From positions 282,902-346,901 of the forward strand of contig DISM01000001.1 of assembly GCA_002421805.1 (NCBI GenBank): a DNA stretch of 64,000 nucleotides, in the 5' to 3' direction. Shown piece after piece: positions 1-9,089 of the stretch. Origin of the DNA: Candidatus Omnitrophica bacterium UBA6210. GTDB taxonomy: Bacteria; Omnitrophota; Gorgyraeia; Velamenicoccales; Velamenicoccaceae. Both the position numbers and the translations under genes were made by a program. A model generated the notes under the pieces. It worked only from the letters and a program-made list of their open reading frames with translations. It was not told the DNA's origin and ran no database searches. Position 1 is the stretch's first letter. Each line of letters begins with the position of its first letter.

Positions 1-377
1 TTCAGCGAAGGATCCTCCAGAACGTCGCCGAGCGGACGAGACAGATCCAGGGACTTTGATGTCCAGAAGACAAGAAGCCCATACACATAAACCTTCGGCT
101 CTTCTGTGGCCAGGCCCTTTTTAAAAAGCGCCTGCGGGTACGACATGTCCGCCGACATAAAGACGTCGAAGGGGGCGCCGTTGGCGATCTGCGCCGTCAG
201 GCTCCCGGAAGAACCTATCACGACATCGACGGTTGCGCCCGACTCTTTTTCAAACGTCGTCACCAATTCATCCATCAACACCTGCAGGTTCGCTGCCGCG
301 GCAACCGTCAGGTCTTTAGCGAATACAGAAACGGGAAAAATAAAAATCAATAAAATCGTCGTGATCCATTTCTTCAT
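1..377 (-). CDS. modA: Molybdate-binding periplasmic protein ModA (partial, C-terminus beyond window)
   Basis: Only the first 125 residues are present because the gene runs off the left edge. The start is ATG at 377, behind a strong GGAGGAG ribosome site. Residues 1-20 form a signal peptide ending VFA, followed by DLTVAAAANL, the hallmark N-terminus of ModA/WtpA solute-binding proteins. The pattern GSSGSL and GAPFDVFMSAD is the oxyanion-binding core of the family. The known role is capture of molybdate or tungstate in the periplasm for an ABC importer; modBC is not visible and would lie to the left. It follows the radical SAM gene by 25 bases, so co-transcription is likely. Confidence 0.93.
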   Translation of the reverse strand, partial: MKKWITTILLIFIFPVSVFAKDLTVAAAANLQVLMDELVTTFEKESGATVDVVIGSSGSLTAQIANGAPFDVFMSADMSYPQALFKKGLATEEPKVYVYGLLVFWTSKSLDLSRPLGDVLEDPSL

Positions 378-402
378 AACTCTCCTCCATGGTTCCATGA
401 AA

Positions 403-1869
403 TTATATGTGCTTTTCCCCTTTGACGGCGCCGGCTTCCCACTTGCCGACTCCGGCCATGACATCCTTAAAACATAATTTCGCCAGCTCATCGAAATTGC
501 TGCCGAAGATCCTTTGCATGCGGCCCGGCTGCGCATAAAATTCCCTCATACCCCATGCGCCCAGGCGCCCCAGGTCTTCTATGGATAAATGTTCCGTCGG
601 AATAACCGGATGCAGGAAATCCCATTTGAGCATATCGATCTTCTCAGGATCGACCCAGCCGCGCCGGACAGCGTCCCTCCAGATCGGAGAGCCCGGCGGA
701 GGCGTCAGATACCCCACCCACATCACATCCGGGTCCACCTTTTCGGCGAAGGCGAAGCGCTCTTTGATGATATTTTCGGTATCATAATCGAACCCGATCA
801 TGATGTCCCCGACGATCGCGATATCGTTCTTGCGCAAAATATCGATGGTCTTATAGATCTGGCCGACCGTAATACCTTTGTCCAGCCTGCGCAGTTCGTC
901 GTCGTTGGCCACTTCGATGCCGAAAACCCCCATAAACATGCCGGCCTCTTTCATCAGGGGGACGTCTTGCTCGAGTCTGACCCAGTCGCTCGCACAGCCG
1001 AGACTGACCCATTTCATATTGAGCCCTCTTTTGATCTTTTCCTCGCAGAATTCCCGCACGCGCCTGCCATTGATGTTAAAATTATCCTCCTGGATCACCA
1101 TCGCCTTCGTTCCGAATTTCTTTTCCAACAGTTCAACTTCATCAACCACGCGCTTAGCGGATTTGGCGCGCCAGCGGTTAAAATTCTTGATGCCGCGGGG
1201 ATCGTGCTCGCTCCATTCATAGCAAAACGTGCAACCATGCGTGCAGCCGCGGGATGTGACGATCTCGACGAAGGGCTTCCAATAGGTGTGGCCCACGTAT
1301 TTGTCCATCGGAAAAAGATCGTAAGCGGGCAGCGGCAAGGTGTCTAAGTCCTCTATGAGTTCGCGCACCGGCCCCCAGACAACTTTCCCGTCTTTCCTTG
1401 AGGCCAGTCCCGGGATAGCCTCAAAATGCGTCCGGCCTTTCTTTAAAGCCTCTATCAGCTCAGAAAAAGTGACTTCACCCTCGCCCATCACCACAAAATC
1501 TATCGCCGGGTTCTGTTCAAGCGTTTCCGTGCTCAAAGACGAATACCAGAGCCCCCCGGTAACGATCTTTGCCGACGGAAATACTTTTTTTATTCCTGCC
1601 GACGCTTCATTAAAATATTTCTGGACGGCAAATCCGCCGTAAGAATGCAGGATATCTCCCAAGACAACGACATCCGGATGCTTGTCCTTGACTATCTCAA
1701 GCATGTGTTCAAACCGGATACCCGAAACCTTGCAATCCAGGACTTCAACATCCGCGGCCCCATGCTCGCGCACATAGGCCGCCCATTGGGCATGCATCTG
1801 ATTAGGGGCCACGTGGTGTCCGTGTGTCGCCCATGAACCCAGCTGCGGCGTCACAAACAAAATCTTCAC
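403..1869 (-). CDS. B12-binding-domain radical SAM protein
   Basis: 488 residues from a GTG start with the ribosome site AGGTAGG. The N-terminal ~140 residues form a Rossmann-like cobalamin-binding domain (MKILFVTPQLG, then VVVLGDILHSYGG and VVMGEGE). A radical SAM core follows, with the cluster-binding motif CTHGCTFC (C209, C213, C216). This is the B12-dependent radical SAM class, which includes methyltransferases and ring-forming enzymes of bacteriochlorophyll, hopanoid and antibiotic pathways. The substrate cannot be inferred here. It lies downstream of the porin gene and upstream of modA on the same strand, with short gaps. Confidence 0.88.
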   Translation of the reverse strand: MKILFVTPQLGSWATHGHHVAPNQMHAQWAAYVREHGAADVEVLDCKVSGIRFEHMLEIVKDKHPDVVVLGDILHSYGGFAVQKYFNEASAGIKKVFPSAKIVTGGLWYSSLSTETLEQNPAIDFVVMGEGEVTFSELIEALKKGRTHFEAIPGLASRKDGKVVWGPVRELIEDLDTLPLPAYDLFPMDKYVGHTYWKPFVEIVTSRGCTHGCTFCYEWSEHDPRGIKNFNRWRAKSAKRVVDEVELLEKKFGTKAMVIQEDNFNINGRRVREFCEEKIKRGLNMKWVSLGCASDWVRLEQDVPLMKEAGMFMGVFGIEVANDDELRRLDKGITVGQIYKTIDILRKNDIAIVGDIMIGFDYDTENIIKERFAFAEKVDPDVMWVGYLTPPPGSPIWRDAVRRGWVDPEKIDMLKWDFLHPVIPTEHLSIEDLGRLGAWGMREFYAQPGRMQRIFGSNFDELAKLCFKDVMAGVGKWEAGAVKGEKHI

Positions 1870-1898
1870 GACCTACCTCGCATATTTTCGGTATCTTG

Positions 1899-3194
1899 TT
1901 ATATCTTCAACGTTATTTGAGAATAAACCCAATCGACATCGTCATGTGTGCCGGTGGCCTTGACATAACCGCCGCAAAAAAAGTGCGCGTAGCCGCACTC
2001 GGCTTTTACGTTCTTGCTGAAGTCGTAAAACACGCGCAGCGAGGCCTCCGTGCCGACATAAGCACTGCGGTCGCCGCTCGTCTTGGTCCGTACGACCGTG
2101 CCGCTCGAGTTGTACCAGGAGTCGTTCGTGCTCTGAAGCCAGAAAACATCGACCTGCGGCCTGACCTTCAATTTATCCGTCGGGGAGAGCGTCAGGCTGA
2201 GCTCTGGGTTACGCATGTTCTGCCAGCGGAAATAATCCAGAAGGCCGTAGGGGTCGTGCGTGGACTGATAGAGAGGATTAAAAGTATTTGTCGTGCCGTC
2301 GCCGACCTTCTTGTCGCCCGATGCCTCGTCGTAGCTTATGGCGATCTGCGGCTTCCATGTGATCCCTCCAAAAGACCTGGAGACGTCCAGATGGAATGCA
2401 TAGGCGCTGATGTCCCGGTTTTGCGTCCTGCCGAACTGATACGGTGCTTCCATATCGTAATCCAACCCGAGCGCCTTGCCGAAAAGACGAAAGCCTATGG
2501 TATAGCGCCGCGTCCTCGGCGAGGTAGATGTCACGTCCTGGGACAGAAAATATCCTTCTGTCGTCAAATTCATCTTTTGCGCCTTATATCCCCCGTAGAC
2601 GCCGGTCAAGGATTCGACATGGCTTGAGACATTAAGATTGTTATCGTTGTATTTGACGTCCTGCCCATAGAGGATATCGGCATAGAAGGCATCATTGTGA
2701 TAGCGGATGACGCCGCCGTCAAAAGACCTGATGCGGTTGGCCCATGTGGGCGCGGCGACCAGGCGGCCCTTGCCGTATTTGAACTCTTGCCGGCCGGCCT
2801 TAAAATCAAAACCCGAACCCCATATGTCGATAAAATTCACAAAAGCCTGGTGCAGGTCAAAATCGTCCACCTGGCCGGAATTCGCCTTGATCTGGTAGCC
2901 GCCTGTCTGGGCATCCAGCATTTCGATAAAAATATCCATTTTGGGATCAAGGTATTCATCTGTCAACGCGGCATCGAAGCCCACACGCAGGCGCTGATAA
3001 AATTGGCTGCCGGTATCCTTCTTGTCTTTGTTGAAATCGAAGTCGTGCTTGTATTCATATCGGAACCGGTCTTCGCCGCCCAAGGCCGTTCGCCACTGCA
3101 GGAATTGTCCGCCCGACGCCTCCTGGGCAAAAGAAGGAGCAACCCCGACGATCGACCCGCACAAAATCATCCCAAAAACGATCCCTCTTTTCAT
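1899..3194 (-). CDS. Outer-membrane beta-barrel porin, alginate-export-like
   Basis: 431 residues starting at ATG behind GGGAG. A signal peptide ends SFAQEA at about residue 24. The mature part is rich in alternating, aromatic-containing beta strands (FRYEYKHDFDFNKD, KAGRQEFKYGKGRLV, YADILYGQDVKYND) and ends with the aromatic/hydrophobic strand VYSQITLKI, as in outer-membrane barrels. The run GRQEFKYGKGRLV, followed by a stretch on the inferred mutant locus and barrel strands, fits the Alginate_exp (AlgE-like) domain. It implies a double-membrane cell. The start lies three bases after the TetR gene, so the regulator and porin are probably one transcript. The substrate is unknown. Confidence 0.78.
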   Translation of the reverse strand: MKRGIVFGMILCGSIVGVAPSFAQEASGGQFLQWRTALGGEDRFRYEYKHDFDFNKDKKDTGSQFYQRLRVGFDAALTDEYLDPKMDIFIEMLDAQTGGYQIKANSGQVDDFDLHQAFVNFIDIWGSGFDFKAGRQEFKYGKGRLVAAPTWANRIRSFDGGVIRYHNDAFYADILYGQDVKYNDNNLNVSSHVESLTGVYGGYKAQKMNLTTEGYFLSQDVTSTSPRTRRYTIGFRLFGKALGLDYDMEAPYQFGRTQNRDISAYAFHLDVSRSFGGITWKPQIAISYDEASGDKKVGDGTTNTFNPLYQSTHDPYGLLDYFRWQNMRNPELSLTLSPTDKLKVRPQVDVFWLQSTNDSWYNSSGTVVRTKTSGDRSAYVGTEASLRVFYDFSKNVKAECGYAHFFCGGYVKATGTHDDVDWVYSQITLKI

Positions 3195-3197
3195 AAA

Positions 3198-3776
3198 CTA
3201 TCTCCCTTTCCTTAATATGCCGTGCGCCCATATGTCCAAGACCGCCTGAAGGGCCTCGTCAAAGCTCAGGTGTTCCTGTTCTAAAAACCTCGGGGCTATA
3301 ATGGCCTTGACAGATCCCAGGTAGGCCTGGACGGCAACCGAGGCGGAAATCTTACGCAAGGCCCCCTTTTTGATCCCCTTTTCCACCAAAGACCGGATCT
3401 CCAGGATCTTTTCGTTCCTGTAACGCAGGAACTCTTTCCAGAGATCCGGAAGCTCGACAGCGATCTCTTTAAAAAAATGCTCGAACCATGGCCCCAGGGT
3501 CTTGCGCAAAAGCAAGATGCTGTTGGAAAATACCTTTAAAGGGTCTTTGTCGCGCTGTTCCAGATCACCCAAGCCACGGTTGATGTCTTCCTGCAGCCGC
3601 TTGACCAGGCCCTTGGCAATCTCTTCCTTGCCGATAAAAACCTTATAGATCGTATTCTTGCTGACCCGCAAGTCCTGGGCAATCTCGTCCATCGTCACCT
3701 TGCGGTAACCGAACCGGACCATGCGCGCCTGGGCGACGTCCAAGATCTTTTCTTTCAATGAATGGTCTGTGGCCAT
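3198..3776 (-). CDS. TetR-family transcriptional regulator
   Basis: 192 residues, the usual TetR length. The N-terminal helix-turn-helix is clear: ILDVAQARMVRFGYRKVTMDEIA, then VSKNTIYKVFIGKEEI, a textbook TetR_N recognition-helix region. The C-terminal ligand-binding half is helical and not recognisable as a subfamily. It sits between the Ehr/Hyf-like operon and the porin gene. Two inverted repeats lie just upstream (3796-3826 and 3836-3861) and are candidate operators, so autoregulation with control of the porin gene is plausible but inferred. Confidence 0.92.
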   Translation of the reverse strand: MATDHSLKEKILDVAQARMVRFGYRKVTMDEIAQDLRVSKNTIYKVFIGKEEIAKGLVKRLQEDINRGLGDLEQRDKDPLKVFSNSILLLRKTLGPWFEHFFKEIAVELPDLWKEFLRYRNEKILEIRSLVEKGIKKGALRKISASVAVQAYLGSVKAIIAPRFLEQEHLSFDEALQAVLDIWAHGILRKGR

Positions 3777-3795
3777 AGGGCCCTCCCGGGATAAA

Positions 3796-3826
3796 CCCCA
3801 TTAGGGAAGAAGCTTCTCTAACGGGG
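3796..3826 (-). terminator. Imperfect 13-bp hairpin upstream of tetR (terminator or operator)
   Basis: CCCCATTAG at 3796-3804 pairs with CTAACGGGG at 3818-3826 (one mismatch), and the stem continues inward around AGAAGCTTCT. On the minus strand it follows the last gene of the Ehr-like operon and precedes tetR. Only a short TTTAT follows, so a Rho-independent terminator would be weak; a TetR operator is equally possible. Confidence 0.45.
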
Positions 3827-3835
3827 TAAACCTAA

Positions 3836-3861
3836 AATACTGATTTGGTATTTTCAGTATT
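3836..3861. promoter_or_regulatory. Inverted repeat, candidate TetR operator
   Basis: Perfect 8-bp arms AATACTGA (3836-3843) and TCAGTATT (3854-3861) are separated by 10 bases. The position is 60-85 bases upstream of the tetR start in an AT-rich patch that would also suit a promoter. TetR proteins bind such palindromes; assignment to the adjacent regulator is inference. Confidence 0.5.
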
Positions 3862-3920
3862 CTACAAGGACCGGGGTCACCTGTCAATAAAAATTTAGGG
3901 GCTGACGAATTGTCCGTTGT

Positions 3921-4463
3921 TTAACGCTCTTTCGGGGGCCGGGTCTGAAGAAAGCCCAGGAGGGCTGAAAGGATCTGTTCGGGAGACGGAGGACAACCCG
4001 GGATGTGAAGTATGGCGCCGCCGACGATATCCTGGACGCCCTGGCGGGCCCTGTAATAAGAATCGCCAAAGGCCCCTCCGTCCATGGCGCAATCTCCGAC
4101 GGTAATCACAAATTTCGGGCCCGGCATCGCATCGTAGGTTTTTTTAAGGGCAAGGACCATGTTGCGCGAGAGGGCACCGGTCACCACCAAGGCGTCGGCA
4201 TGACGCGGGGACGCGACAAAATCAATACCGAAGCGCTGGATATCGTATATCGGATTGCTCAACGCCACGATCTCCGACTCACAGGCCCCGCAGGAACCCG
4301 TGTCCACCTCACGCAGATGCAGAGAGCGGCCGTAAAGAGACAAAATGGTCTTTTTGAGCTCCCGGCCAACGCCTTCGATCTCAGGACAAGGGGGGATATC
4401 GGGAAGCACCCTCTTTTCGGTTAAAAGGCCTTTGAAAAAACTATTTTTTAATATCGTCCACAT
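3921..4463 (-). CDS. Ehr/Hyf-type small subunit (NuoB/HyfI-like 4Fe-4S protein)
   Basis: 180 residues from ATG 4463. All four ligands of the proximal 4Fe-4S cluster are present: C58 and C61 in TGSCGACE, C125 in GDCAMDGG and C157 in PGCPPSP. This is the NuoB / group-4 hydrogenase small-subunit fold, electron-transfer partner of the large subunit encoded four bases upstream. It is the last gene of the six-gene operon. Complex I NuoB has tandem cysteines, whereas CGAC here is the hydrogenase-type spacing. The cluster is intact although the partner subunit has lost its NiFe ligands. Confidence 0.9.
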   Translation of the reverse strand: MWTILKNSFFKGLLTEKRVLPDIPPCPEIEGVGRELKKTILSLYGRSLHLREVDTGSCGACESEIVALSNPIYDIQRFGIDFVASPRHADALVVTGALSRNMVLALKKTYDAMPGPKFVITVGDCAMDGGAFGDSYYRARQGVQDIVGGAILHIPGCPPSPEQILSALLGFLQTRPPKER

Positions 4464-4467
4464 ATTT

Positions 4468-6051
4468 TTATAGGTCGTTACCTGCGTATGAGAGATCGAA
4501 ACTTTTGTTGCAGACCGGGAAATCAGGAATGATATTTCCGAGGACGGCAAACGCCAGGCCCGGCCAGTTATGAAACGACGGATCGACGACTTTGCAGCGG
4601 TCGACCTGCCCGTCTGCCACTTTGACCCAATAAAGAACAGGCCCCCTCCATGCTTCCACGGCGCCGAGGGCACACCCCGCGGCGGCAAGAGGAAAATTCG
4701 CAGCCACGGCGCCGGCCAGATCAGCCAGACGGTCGGCAAAATAGATGATCAGGCGCGCCGACTCCTCGACCTCCTCCATTCTCACCCGGAGGCGCGAAAG
4801 GACATCTCCCCTTTCCTGCGTGATCAGACGGAAATCCGACCCCGCATAGACGTCCGGGAATACCTTGCGCAGGTCCATGGCGACGCCGGAGGCGCGGGCC
4901 GCCAGGCCCACAACGCCCAGGTCACGCGCCGTCTTCTGCCGCAGGACACCGGTCTCGTCGACGCGGTCCATGAAGGAGACGCTTGTCAAAAGCATTTGTT
5001 TAAGCTCTTTGTGATCTCCGGAAATAGACAGGATCTCGCACAACAAGGCCTGGATATCCTGGCGCGAGAACCCGCGGCGGACCCCTCCGATACGGTTCAC
5101 TCCTTTAAGATAACGGCTCCCTGTCAGGCGCTGGTTCAGCCGCAGGACCCTCTCTTTCAGGACGGATGCGAATTGCGCGGCAAAACTGAATCCCACGTCC
5201 AAAGCGATGCCGCCGATGCCGGCAAAGTGGTTATACAACCTCTCAAGCTCCAGGCAGATGGCCCGTTCATACAGGGCCCGGGCCGGAACTTTCAGGGCCG
5301 ATGCCTTTTCAATGGCCTGGCAAAATGCCCAGCTGTGGCCGAACGCCGTATCACCCGCCACGCATTCGGCCATCCGAACGGCCTCGTCAAGCGTCTTATG
5401 TTCGAATACCTTTTCGACACCGCGATGCGTGAAGCCCAGGCGGATCTCCAAATTGACGATCGGCTCGCCGGCGGCGCTGAAGCGGAAGTGCCCCGGACCG
5501 ATGATGCCGGCGTGGACCGGGCCCACAGGCACTTCAAAGATCCCTTCGCCGAGAACGCGATTGAAACAATATGCGGCGCCGTTCGGCGCGACAGGACCGA
5601 AAACGACAAAATCTTTCCTCAAGGGGAATAAACCGTTGGGCCAAACCTCGTCGTGCAGATGCAGGCGCCTCTTGTCGGGATGCCCCTCTGGCTCCAGACC
5701 GAACATCTCCCGGATTTCGCGCTCGAAGAAGCTTGCGGAATGAATATCCCGCGCCAATGACGGGAATGCCGGTCTGTCCTGGGGAATATCTGCGGCGAGA
5801 ATGCACCATTTCTGGAACTCCCGGCTCAAAAAAACGCAAAATATCTCAAACGCATTCTTCGCTTTCCTTTCGTCGGCGGCGAACATGGCCATGACCGCTG
5901 AAGAAAGCCTCTTGTGCATAAAGAGACAGGCGCGATGAAAATCCTCGGTCTTGATGCGGATAACCGCTTCTTGCGGATGGGACTCCAGGACCTCAAGGAT
6001 CTCGACGCCTTGCGCCCTCAACTCTTCGATCACTCCGGAGAATATCTTCAT
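4468..6051 (-). CDS. Fused NuoC/NuoD-like large subunit lacking NiFe ligands (HyfG/EhrL-like)
   Basis: 527 residues. About 1-160 resemble the 30-kDa NuoC/HycE N-terminal domain (FFEREIREMFGLEPEGHPDKRR). About 175-527 are the 49-kDa/hydrogenase large-subunit domain (FTHRGVEKVFEHKTLDEA at 207-224). In true group-4 hydrogenases the next element is CGxCxxxH; here it is AGDTAFGH (232-239), so both cysteines are gone. The C-terminal DPCxxC is replaced by DLSYAG (519-524). All four NiFe-binding cysteines are therefore absent, while residues near the small subunit remain. This matches energy-converting-hydrogenase-related (Ehr) complexes rather than hydrogenases. The start overlaps the previous gene by four bases. 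Confidence 0.88.
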   Translation of the reverse strand: MKIFSGVIEELRAQGVEILEVLESHPQEAVIRIKTEDFHRACLFMHKRLSSAVMAMFAADERKAKNAFEIFCVFLSREFQKWCILAADIPQDRPAFPSLARDIHSASFFEREIREMFGLEPEGHPDKRRLHLHDEVWPNGLFPLRKDFVVFGPVAPNGAAYCFNRVLGEGIFEVPVGPVHAGIIGPGHFRFSAAGEPIVNLEIRLGFTHRGVEKVFEHKTLDEAVRMAECVAGDTAFGHSWAFCQAIEKASALKVPARALYERAICLELERLYNHFAGIGGIALDVGFSFAAQFASVLKERVLRLNQRLTGSRYLKGVNRIGGVRRGFSRQDIQALLCEILSISGDHKELKQMLLTSVSFMDRVDETGVLRQKTARDLGVVGLAARASGVAMDLRKVFPDVYAGSDFRLITQERGDVLSRLRVRMEEVEESARLIIYFADRLADLAGAVAANFPLAAAGCALGAVEAWRGPVLYWVKVADGQVDRCKVVDPSFHNWPGLAFAVLGNIIPDFPVCNKSFDLSYAGNDL

Positions 6052-7511
6052 AGCCCCTCCCCTGCGATCAGGCGTGACGCAGAGACAAGTAATGCCTGTA
6101 ACGGCGTTGGCATCATGACACCCAGAAAAACCAGAAGGAGGATGAGGGACACAAAAACCAATTTCATGCTCAAGGCCTCTTTGCCGAACTCTATCCCTTT
6201 GGGTTTGTTCCCGAATATCGACGCGCTCAAATGGAACATCAAGGCGCCGAAAACGACCGCCAGGAAAAACAAGAGAAGGGCCGCCGGCGCGTAGAGGCCT
6301 TTCTGAAAACAGGCCGACAGGATCATGAGCTTGCTCATAAAGATCCCGAACGGCGGCATCCCAACCAGGCTCAGAAGCCCGACCAGGGCCGCCGCCGCCG
6401 TAAAAGGCAGCGCCTGAACAAGGCCGTGGATCATATGAAGATGATGCGTCTTGTATTTCTTGACTGCGTTGCCCGCCGCGAAGAAGACAAGCGACTTGGT
6501 CACCGCGTGGTTCAAAGCGTGGAACATGGAACCAAAGACCGCCAAGGGCGTCCCTACGCCCAGGGCGAAGACGATGATACCGACGTGCTCGATGCTGCTA
6601 TATGCCAAAAGGCGCTTAAAATCCTTCTGGGCCAACAGGAAAATGCCGGCGACGGCGACAGAGAAAAGCCCGAAGAAAATGAAAAGACGCGAAGTAAAAT
6701 CTGCGCCCATGGCCTTATTGGTGATCATGGCAAACCGGATGATCGCATAGAGGGAGGTCTTCAGGAGCACGCCCGAAAGCAAAGCGCTGACAGGGGTCAG
6801 GGCCTGGCTATGGGCGTCGGGCAACCAGGTGTGCATCGGCGCCAAACCTGCTTTTGTGCCATAGCCGACCAAAATGAACAAAAAAGCCACGCCCATCAAC
6901 CGGGGATTGAGACCCGACGCCCGGCTCATGATGACAGACCAATCCAGGGTCTTGACGGCCGTCTGGGCGGCAACGGCATAATAAACCAGGACCGTTCCTA
7001 AAAGGGCGAGCGTGATGCCCACCGAACAGATGATCACATATTTCCATGCGGCTTCCACGGATGCCTTCGTATTGTAAAAACCGACGAGGAACGCCGACGC
7101 CAGCGTCGTCAATTCAACGGCCACCCACATATGCCCCAGATTATCCAGAAGGGGCACCACCAGCATGGTGGCGGCAAACACATTAAAAAGAACGTCGTAG
7201 CCGCGGGCTTGTCCGGGGGAAAGCGCGCCTGCGCGGATGTCTTCCCTCAAATAAGGCCTGGAATACGCCAGGGCGGCCAGATTGACCAGGCTGATCAATA
7301 AGACAAAAAAAGCGCTCAGGGCGTCGGCGCGCAGGACGCCGCCGAAGACAACCACGCCTGTTCCGGAGGTGATGCGACAGGCCAGCACGGCCGCCAGCAC
7401 GAAGACGGCGCCGTGCGCCGCAAGATTGGCGGCGCCGCGGCTACGCGCGGGTAAAACGGCCGAAAGAGCGACGGCCAGGACCGGAATGATGACGACCCAA
7501 AAAAGCAGCAT
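6048..7511 (-). CDS. HyfF/NuoN-like proton-pumping membrane subunit
   Basis: 487 residues with about 14 hydrophobic segments. The antiporter-like core motif of the NuoL/M/N (Mrp) family is present: AELTTLASAFLVG-type VAVELTTLASAF at about 130-142, LAPMHTWLPDAHSQALTPVSALLSG at about 225-250, and LLAYSSIEHVGI at about 305. Conserved Glu (VAVELTT) and Lys (GTKAGLAPMH) residues of the ion path are intact. It belongs to the six-gene Ehr/Hyf-like operon and would couple electron transfer to ion translocation. It overlaps the large-subunit gene by ATGA. Confidence 0.9.
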   Translation of the reverse strand: MLLFWVVIIPVLAVALSAVLPARSRGAANLAAHGAVFVLAAVLACRITSGTGVVVFGGVLRADALSAFFVLLISLVNLAALAYSRPYLREDIRAGALSPGQARGYDVLFNVFAATMLVVPLLDNLGHMWVAVELTTLASAFLVGFYNTKASVEAAWKYVIICSVGITLALLGTVLVYYAVAAQTAVKTLDWSVIMSRASGLNPRLMGVAFLFILVGYGTKAGLAPMHTWLPDAHSQALTPVSALLSGVLLKTSLYAIIRFAMITNKAMGADFTSRLFIFFGLFSVAVAGIFLLAQKDFKRLLAYSSIEHVGIIVFALGVGTPLAVFGSMFHALNHAVTKSLVFFAAGNAVKKYKTHHLHMIHGLVQALPFTAAAALVGLLSLVGMPPFGIFMSKLMILSACFQKGLYAPAALLLFFLAVVFGALMFHLSASIFGNKPKGIEFGKEALSMKLVFVSLILLLVFLGVMMPTPLQALLVSASRLIAGEGL

Positions 7512-7517
7512 CGAACC

Positions 7518-8153
7518 CTACCCCTTTAAATCCGTCAAACGGTGGACCTCTATATGCGTAAAGACCTTGTTAATGCGGTACATGAAAATACCCGTGATGA
7601 TCGCGCAGACAAAAACGTCAAAGGCGATGGCGATCTCGACAAAAAATGGCATGCCCCCCGTGATCGCGCTTGCCAGAAGGAATATCCCGTTCTCCATCAC
7701 CAAAAGGCCGACGATCTGGGTCAAGGCCTTCATCCGGAAGACCATGATGAAAAACCCGACCAGGACGACCGTGATAGAAACAACGAAAGCCGCAAAGACG
7801 GCGGTCGGGCTCGTGCCCAGAAACCAAGAGCAAAAGACCGAAGCCCCCCATGTCAAAAACAAGGCGGCGATCAGGGACAAAAGAGGGTTCAGGAACAACC
7901 CCAGACGCTCATCCACTCTGATCTTTTTAACAAGATGGTTCAAGAACGACGGGATCAGGACCACCTTCACCAGAAGCAAAAGGCCGGCGACGACAAAGAT
8001 ACCCGCCTCCTTCTGACGAAAGGCAAAATCAAGCGTGACCAAAAACAAAAAGAGGGATTGCAGACGGAAATTCTGGATCAGCGCCGGGACCCTTTGGCAT
8101 ACAAGCATGGCGTACGTCAAGATCATGATCCCCGTTAATAAAAAAAGTGTCAT
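7518..8153 (-). CDS. HyfE/NuoK-like membrane subunit
   Basis: 211 residues from ATG 8153, giving about six or seven membrane helices (MTLFLLTGIMILTYAML, AALFLTWGASVF, AFVVSITVVLVGFFIM). The C-terminal half contains LLVMENGIFLLA and FDVFVCAIITGIFMYRIN, matching the HyfE/NuoK-like family in which a Glu in a transmembrane helix participates in ion transfer. An open frame extends further upstream, but that part overlaps the preceding gene and has no hydrophobic character, so the downstream ATG was chosen. Confidence 0.83.
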   Translation of the reverse strand: MTLFLLTGIMILTYAMLVCQRVPALIQNFRLQSLFLFLVTLDFAFRQKEAGIFVVAGLLLLVKVVLIPSFLNHLVKKIRVDERLGLFLNPLLSLIAALFLTWGASVFCSWFLGTSPTAVFAAFVVSITVVLVGFFIMVFRMKALTQIVGLLVMENGIFLLASAITGGMPFFVEIAIAFDVFVCAIITGIFMYRINKVFTHIEVHRLTDLKG

Positions 8154-8167
8154 TGTCTCATGCCCTT

Positions 8168-9088
8168 CTAATACCCCAGGCCCGAGATCACCAGGGCCAG
8201 GACGGAAAACAAAAAAGCGAGTCCCAGGAAATCCGCGACCCTGAACAGTCTCATCTTTGCCAGACTGACCTCCGTCAAACCCACGATGACGGCGCAGAGG
8301 ACGATCTTTAAAACAAAAAAGGCCGCGGCGGCCGCGATATCGGACAACGCCGCAGAACTCCCTACCGGCCACGGCCAGAGAATGGCCCCCAGAAGCGAAA
8401 ACCAGATCAGCTGTTTTGTGTGAGCGGCCGTCTCCAGCATGGCCAGCGACGGACCCGAATATTCCAACAGCATCGCCTCATGGATCATCGTCAATTCCAG
8501 ATGCGTCTCCTGGTTGTCCACGGGGATCCGCGAGGTTTCCGCCAGCACCACCATGAAAAGCGCGGCCGCCGCGACCATACCGGAAAAAGACATGCCCATG
8601 GAACAGGCCATCAGGCCTCCTTGCGGAGAGGCGCTGTGTCCGGCGACAACAGCGACGGACAGAATGGCCACGGGCTCCACGAAACTGGCGATAAACATCT
8701 CGCGCGAAGACCCCATCCCCCCAAAGGCGCTGCCCGTATCGAGACCTGCCAATGCGAGGAAAAAACGCCCCAGCGAAAAAAGGAAAAACAGCGTCAGGAC
8801 ATCCCCCATACCTGGCGCAGACAAAGAAAAGGAAAAGACGGGGACGAACATGAGCGCGGCGACCGTCGACCCCAAAACAATGGAAGGCGTCCAGCGAAAG
8901 ATCCAGGATGTCGCCTCGGAGACAACCTCCTCTTTGGCCATGTACTTGGCGATATTGTAATACGGCTGGCCCAACGAGGCCCCCTGACGCATCCGCAGCG
9001 CGTTCTTGACCTTGCGGATGAAGCCGCTGACCAAAGGCGCGCCGAGAACGGCAATGCCTGCCTGCAACAAAAGCAATGACGCCTTCAT
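8168..9088 (-). CDS. HyfC/NuoH-like membrane anchor subunit
   Basis: 306 residues with eight or more membrane segments. The sequence GFIRKVKNALRMRQGAS, followed by YYNIAKYMAKEE, is the conserved loop of NuoH/HycD-family proteins, and ETSRIPVDNQETHLELTMIHEAMLLEYSG is the signature loop that contacts the peripheral arm. It anchors the electron-transfer arm and forms the entrance of the ion path. The gene lies between the HyfB-like and HyfE-like genes with gaps of 1 and 14 bases. Confidence 0.92.
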   Translation of the reverse strand: MKASLLLLQAGIAVLGAPLVSGFIRKVKNALRMRQGASLGQPYYNIAKYMAKEEVVSEATSWIFRWTPSIVLGSTVAALMFVPVFSFSLSAPGMGDVLTLFFLFSLGRFFLALAGLDTGSAFGGMGSSREMFIASFVEPVAILSVAVVAGHSASPQGGLMACSMGMSFSGMVAAAALFMVVLAETSRIPVDNQETHLELTMIHEAMLLEYSGPSLAMLETAAHTKQLIWFSLLGAILWPWPVGSSAALSDIAAAAAFFVLKIVLCAVIVGLTEVSLAKMRLFRVADFLGLAFLFSVLALVISGLGY

Positions 9089-9089
9089 A

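Noticed and set aside
589..1347. Long plus-strand open frame (252 codons)
   Set aside because: It is antisense to the radical SAM gene, has no recognisable sequence, and reflects the GC-rich codon pattern of the real gene.
4570..5631. Plus-strand open frame of 353 codons opposite the large subunit gene
   Set aside because: Its composition (Arg/Pro/Asp-rich, no motif) is typical of a shadow frame; the minus-strand gene is a clear Ehr/Hyf subunit.
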